Under the pieces are notes generated by a model. It was not told the DNA's origin, did not search any database, and saw nothing but the letters and a program-made list of their open reading frames with translations. Both the position numbers and the translations under genes were made by a program. Source: Thermoplasmatales archaeon UBA582 (lineage in GTDB: Archaea; Thermoplasmatota; Thermoplasmata; Thermoplasmatales; Thermoplasmataceae). From it: 8,813 bases of DNA. The stretch is taken from positions 613 to 9,425 of the forward strand of contig DAQB01000066.1 of assembly GCA_002502705.1 (NCBI GenBank), given 5' to 3'. This document shows, one piece after another, positions 6,465 through 8,813 of the stretch (position 1 is the stretch's first letter; the number at the start of each line of letters is the position of its first letter).

Positions 6465-7644
6465 TGTTCTGTGCAGACATAGCATTCTTTACCAGTGTGT
6501 AAAAATCCTCAAGAACCCTGTGGAATTTCTCGTCATCATCCGATTTGATCATTTTCTTGATAGCCAGTGTTTGCGGTGCCAGGACCTTATTGATAATTGA
6601 ATCGGACAGTTTATCCAGGATATCATTCAGGTCAGAACCATTTCCAAGCATTGTAAGAGAATGCCTTATTTCCGACTCCTTCACATGTTTCGCATAATTG
6701 AAGATTGTCTTGATAAGATCGTCAGCATCGAGTTCTGAAAGCTTTTTCTCCAGTATACCAACTTCATGGTCTATCATCTCTTCGATGATAGGGATAAGTG
6801 CCGCCTTGTTCCTGGCGTTTTCCTGCATAATTGGTTCGATATCTGAAAGATAGATAACCCTGTTATTTTTTATTTTTCTGGAAACATTGGGCGGCATTCC
6901 AAGGTCAATGAACATTTTATCCGTTATTTCAAAATCCTCCTGAAATATTGGTTCCTTTGATCCAGTTGCTGTTATTATGATATCATTCTCCTGAGAGATC
7001 CTGAAAGGATCGATCTCCTCAACGCCAAATACTCCATATTTCTGCTTAATTCTAGATACAGCGTCTGAATTCCTGGCATATACAGTTATCCTGTCAGGGT
7101 TAGCAGCTTTTGCATATTTCACTAGGTCAGTTGCCATTGTGCCACTGCCGATGATCGCAACCTTCTTTTTCCTTATGTCTGAGAAGCTTTCAAGGAGACT
7201 TCCCACATGTGCAGGGATTGATGTCTTTCCCTTTGATATCCCGGTTTCCTCCCTGGCCTTCTTTCCAACACTCTGCGCCTTCCTGAAAATTATTGAAAGT
7301 GCCTTGTCCGTCCTGTCATTTTTCAAGGACAGATCAAATGCCTCCTTGATCTGGTGCAATATTTCATTCTCGCCTAGTGATAAGGATTCAATCCCGGATG
7401 AAACACGGAAAAGGTGCTGTATCGCTGGTTTGCCTTCAAGCTTGTGGAATGGCCTGAGTGAATTATCTGTCTTGAATGGTAAAGTGGAATAGAATTCAAT
7501 CCGGTTGCATGTGGAAAGAAGAACAAAATTCTGATCTTTTTCAAGAACCATATTCTCAAGGCTTTTTGTGCCAATCGCACTCATCTTTTCGAGCTTCTCA
7601 GCCTCCTGCTTTATGTCCCAGCCGATCATATAGAGAGTGTTCAT
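6406..7644 (-). CDS. hemA: Glutamyl-tRNA reductase
   Basis: NADPH-dependent enzyme that reduces glutamyl-tRNA(Glu) to glutamate-1-semialdehyde, the committed step of C5-pathway tetrapyrrole synthesis; cytoplasmic. It is 412 residues, typical for GluTR. The catalytic block LLSTCNRIEFY (42-52) has the thioester Cys46, and QHLFRVSSG carries the conserved His77. The GluTR signature SLSLGENEILHQIKEA spans about 87-102, with His97 where many relatives have Gly. The Rossmann motif AIIGSGTMATDL (163-174) binds NADPH, and FIDLGMPPNVS (about 245-255) follows. The helical C-terminal dimerisation region ends in a low-complexity Gln/Asn/Ser tail (about 387-412) mostly encoded in the overlap with the phosphoesterase gene. 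No in-frame ATG lies between the chosen start at 7644 and an upstream TGA. No other haem genes are in the window. Confidence 0.96.
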   Translation of the reverse strand: MNTLYMIGWDIKQEAEKLEKMSAIGTKSLENMVLEKDQNFVLLSTCNRIEFYSTLPFKTDNSLRPFHKLEGKPAIQHLFRVSSGIESLSLGENEILHQIKEAFDLSLKNDRTDKALSIIFRKAQSVGKKAREETGISKGKTSIPAHVGSLLESFSDIRKKKVAIIGSGTMATDLVKYAKAANPDRITVYARNSDAVSRIKQKYGVFGVEEIDPFRISQENDIIITATGSKEPIFQEDFEITDKMFIDLGMPPNVSRKIKNNRVIYLSDIEPIMQENARNKAALIPIIEEMIDHEVGILEKKLSELDADDLIKTIFNYAKHVKESEIRHSLTMLGNGSDLNDILDKLSDSIINKVLAPQTLAIKKMIKSDDDEKFHRVLEDFYTLVKNAMSAQNTNAASSHQEGQDQQGQILL

Positions 7645-7688
7645 TTGCGGATAAGCCTCGTCTAAACAGGTTCAGTCATTGCAAAAAA

Positions 7689-7697
7689 CTATTTAAC
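7689..7697 (-). promoter_or_regulatory. Candidate TATA box for hemA
   Basis: Minus-strand GTTAAATAG is centred about 49 nt upstream of the hemA ATG, predicting a leader of roughly 20-25 nt. A second A/T block (minus-strand GTTTAAAAC, about 7711-7719) would give a longer leader. The preferred box overlaps one arm of the adjacent dyad. Confidence 0.4.
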
Positions 7698-7712
7698 AAT
7701 CACATTATTGTT
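7695..7712. repeat. AACAAT-N6-ATTGTT inverted repeat in the hemA promoter
   Basis: Perfect 6-bp arms (7695-7700 and 7707-7712) are separated by CACATT. The repeat overlaps the candidate hemA TATA box, where a bound regulator could block or alter transcription. The arms are short, so this is only a candidate operator. Confidence 0.3.
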
Positions 7713-7841
7713 TTAAACACGAAAAGGAAAACTATTGCATCATTTTTCTTGGAAACAATTAATTCACAGGCTCAAATTTTTGCACCCATGTACCGGGGTT
7801 AGAACAGGAAATTTATTCCTATGCTACTTAAAGCCGTTTTT

Positions 7842-8093
7842 CTATATATCTTGCCCTAAAATTACTCTCTTGAGGTTGTTGATATCTGCGGCCCAGAGAT
7901 GTGCCCTGCATACCGTTATTTCCATCTCGTTGATTATTAATGTTGACGTCTTTAATGACGTCTTGACGAAAGAAACATTCCTGATATCGGTAACCGGTAT
8001 ACTGAAATTGAGACCTTTTTTGCTGGTATAACTTAAGCCATTATTATCCAGGACCAAAGTACCTTTTCTGTTTTCAATCAAAGCAAGATCCAT
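7842..8093 (-). CDS. Small PH-domain-like protein, permease-coupled
   Basis: A soluble protein of 83 residues when started at ATG 8093-8091. It runs as a series of short alternating beta-like strands (GTLVLDNNGLSYTS, LNFSIPVTDIRNVSFVK, STLIINEMEITVCR), then an amphipathic helix around AHLWAADINNLKRVI. That order, with the Trp near the helix start, resembles bacterial or archaeal PH-like (GRAM/bPH) domains; this is a fold guess, not a family match. The chosen start follows the permease stop by ten bases. A longer frame from ATG at 8132 would add 13 residues and overlap the permease by 29 nt; I prefer the shorter one because the extension (MWRRRNLQDNYIR) simply reads the permease tail in another frame. 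Possibly a cytoplasmic accessory of the permease. Confidence 0.7.
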   Translation of the reverse strand: MDLALIENRKGTLVLDNNGLSYTSKKGLNFSIPVTDIRNVSFVKTSLKTSTLIINEMEITVCRAHLWAADINNLKRVILGQDI

Positions 8094-8103
8094 TCTTATG
8101 TAA

Positions 8104-8813
8104 TTATCTTGCAAGTTTCTCCTCCTCCACAAGATTCACGCTTTTACCCGCCCTCCTTGCGACTTCCGGTTTCGTGATCTTTATCCTGATTGCGTAATAA
8201 ATTGCAAAAGCAAGGTAAATAACAGAAGCAGCAATGGCTTCAGTAATTGGAAAAATTGGTGGAATTACTGACTCATAAAGCACGAAAATAAAAACTGCTG
8301 TGGCCAGAATAGGCAGGACGTAATGTTCCGTGATATGAATGAGGTTATAGATTCCCTTATGCTTTTCCTTCAATCTTACGAACAGGGTCATAACACTTAT
8401 ATTCAGAAGGAAATGTGTAATTATTAAACCAAACAGGGCAAGTGTAGTTAAGAACTGAAAACTTGTTCCAAGAGATTCAGATACAACTGATCCGGTGGCA
8501 GTGTCAAAGAGAAGAGAAGAAATAGAATTACCAATAAGATAGTTTATGAGCAGTGTGCCGCCAATTGCCAGCAGGGATGCGCTGGTTCCTATGAAAATAA
8601 GTGCCTTGTGTGGAGTGACGTATTTTCTGTGCAATTCAGCAAAGTAATGCGGAAGGACTCCATCCCTACCCATGGCATAATAGACCCTGCCCGCATTTGA
8701 CTGCATGGCAACTGAATCGGAGAATGCCGAATTGAATGCAACAAGCGCGAGCATAACGCCACCAGCGACACCAGCATATGCAGTTGCAACTATTATTCCC
8801 GGTATATTGGCGT
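8104..8813 (-). CDS. APC-superfamily amino acid permease, C-terminal part (runs off right edge)
   Basis: The last 235 residues of a transporter whose N-terminal half lies beyond the window. The frame is open to base 8813, upstream of the first internal ATG at 8754. The conserved APC segment SNAGRVYYAMGRDGVLP-HYFAELHRKYVTPHKAL links two helices and is diagnostic of AA_permease_2-type amino acid transporters. About five hydrophobic segments are visible, followed by a charged cytoplasmic tail ending VEEEKLAR. The family imports or exchanges amino acids using an ion gradient or antiport; the substrate cannot be told from this half. The tail codons include GTGGAGGAGGAG, which looks like a Shine-Dalgarno sequence but lies about 25 nt too far from the next start. 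The PH-like gene follows after ten bases. Confidence 0.92.
   Translation of the reverse strand, partial: ANIPGIIVATAYAGVAGGVMLALVAFNSAFSDSVAMQSNAGRVYYAMGRDGVLPHYFAELHRKYVTPHKALIFIGTSASLLAIGGTLLINYLIGNSISSLLFDTATGSVVSESLGTSFQFLTTLALFGLIITHFLLNISVMTLFVRLKEKHKGIYNLIHITEHYVLPILATAVFIFVLYESVIPPIFPITEAIAASVIYLAFAIYYAIRIKITKPEVARRAGKSVNLVEEEKLAR

Larger units (their letters stand above)
7645..7841. other. Intergenic region upstream of hemA
   Basis: This 197-bp gap contains no convincing gene on either strand. It holds TATA-like sequences for hemA, an AACAAT/ATTGTT dyad (7695-7712), two copies of AAAACTATT (7685-7693 and 7728-7736), and a minus-strand TTTTCCTTTTC stretch (about 7721-7731) that could end the upstream PH-like/permease transcript. 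Confidence 0.5.

Noticed and set aside
7139..7492. Plus-strand frame of 117 residues inside hemA
   Set aside because: It is a shadow of GluTR; the minus strand carries the catalytic and nucleotide-binding motifs.
7685..7736. Two copies of AAAACTATT upstream of hemA
   Set aside because: Nine-base A/T-rich repeats are expected by chance in such sequence, and nothing ties them to a function.
7735..8031. Plus-strand frame of 98 residues opposite the PH-like gene
   Set aside because: It has no start signal, has a composition unlike real proteins here, and overlaps a gene coupled to the permease.
8119..8131. GGAGGAGG-like Shine-Dalgarno sequence on the minus strand
   Set aside because: It encodes the Glu run in the permease tail and lies about 25 nt or more from the chosen downstream start, too far for ribosome binding.

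Overview
The window looks like chromosomal DNA of a Thermoplasmatales-type euryarchaeon. It has moderate G+C by eye and heavy use of AGG, ATA and AAG codons. A/T-rich TATA-like boxes lie about 25-35 nt before several start codons, with little Shine-Dalgarno sequence, which suits leaderless or short-leader transcripts. It also carries an archaeosine-pathway radical SAM enzyme, which is an archaeal marker. The species cannot be fixed from the sequence alone.

Layout, left to right. (1) The N-terminal two hundred and eighty-seven residues of isoleucyl-tRNA synthetase (ileS, minus strand) run off the left edge. (2) Divergent from it, two overlapping genes encode paralogous five-helix membrane proteins of unknown function. 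(3) An A/T-rich gap holds promoter-like sequences and a likely unannotated 42-residue charged peptide gene that converges on thiL. (4) A minus-strand pair follows: an archaeosine radical SAM enzyme (RaSEA type) and then thiamine-monophosphate kinase (thiL). (5) A 66-bp divergent promoter region leads to a plus-strand pair: a class I aminotransferase and a SbcD/Mre11-related metallophosphoesterase. (6) Glutamyl-tRNA reductase (hemA, minus strand) has a 3' end that overlaps the phosphoesterase gene by 59 nt. (7) A minus-strand pair enters from the right edge: the C-terminal part of an APC-family permease and a small PH-like-fold protein.

Most genes are housekeeping: translation (ileS), tRNA modification (RaSEA), cofactor synthesis (thiL, hemA) and amino acid metabolism or uptake. 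No mobile element, CRISPR array, rRNA or tRNA was seen, and nothing looks recently transferred. The items most worth following up are the tandem membrane paralogues with an invariant His/Trp/Asp pattern, the RaSEA enzyme that seems to lack the C-terminal cysteine pair I recall in relatives, the 42-codon small gene with its promoter dyad, the long hemA/phosphoesterase 3' overlap, and the PH-like protein coupled to the permease.
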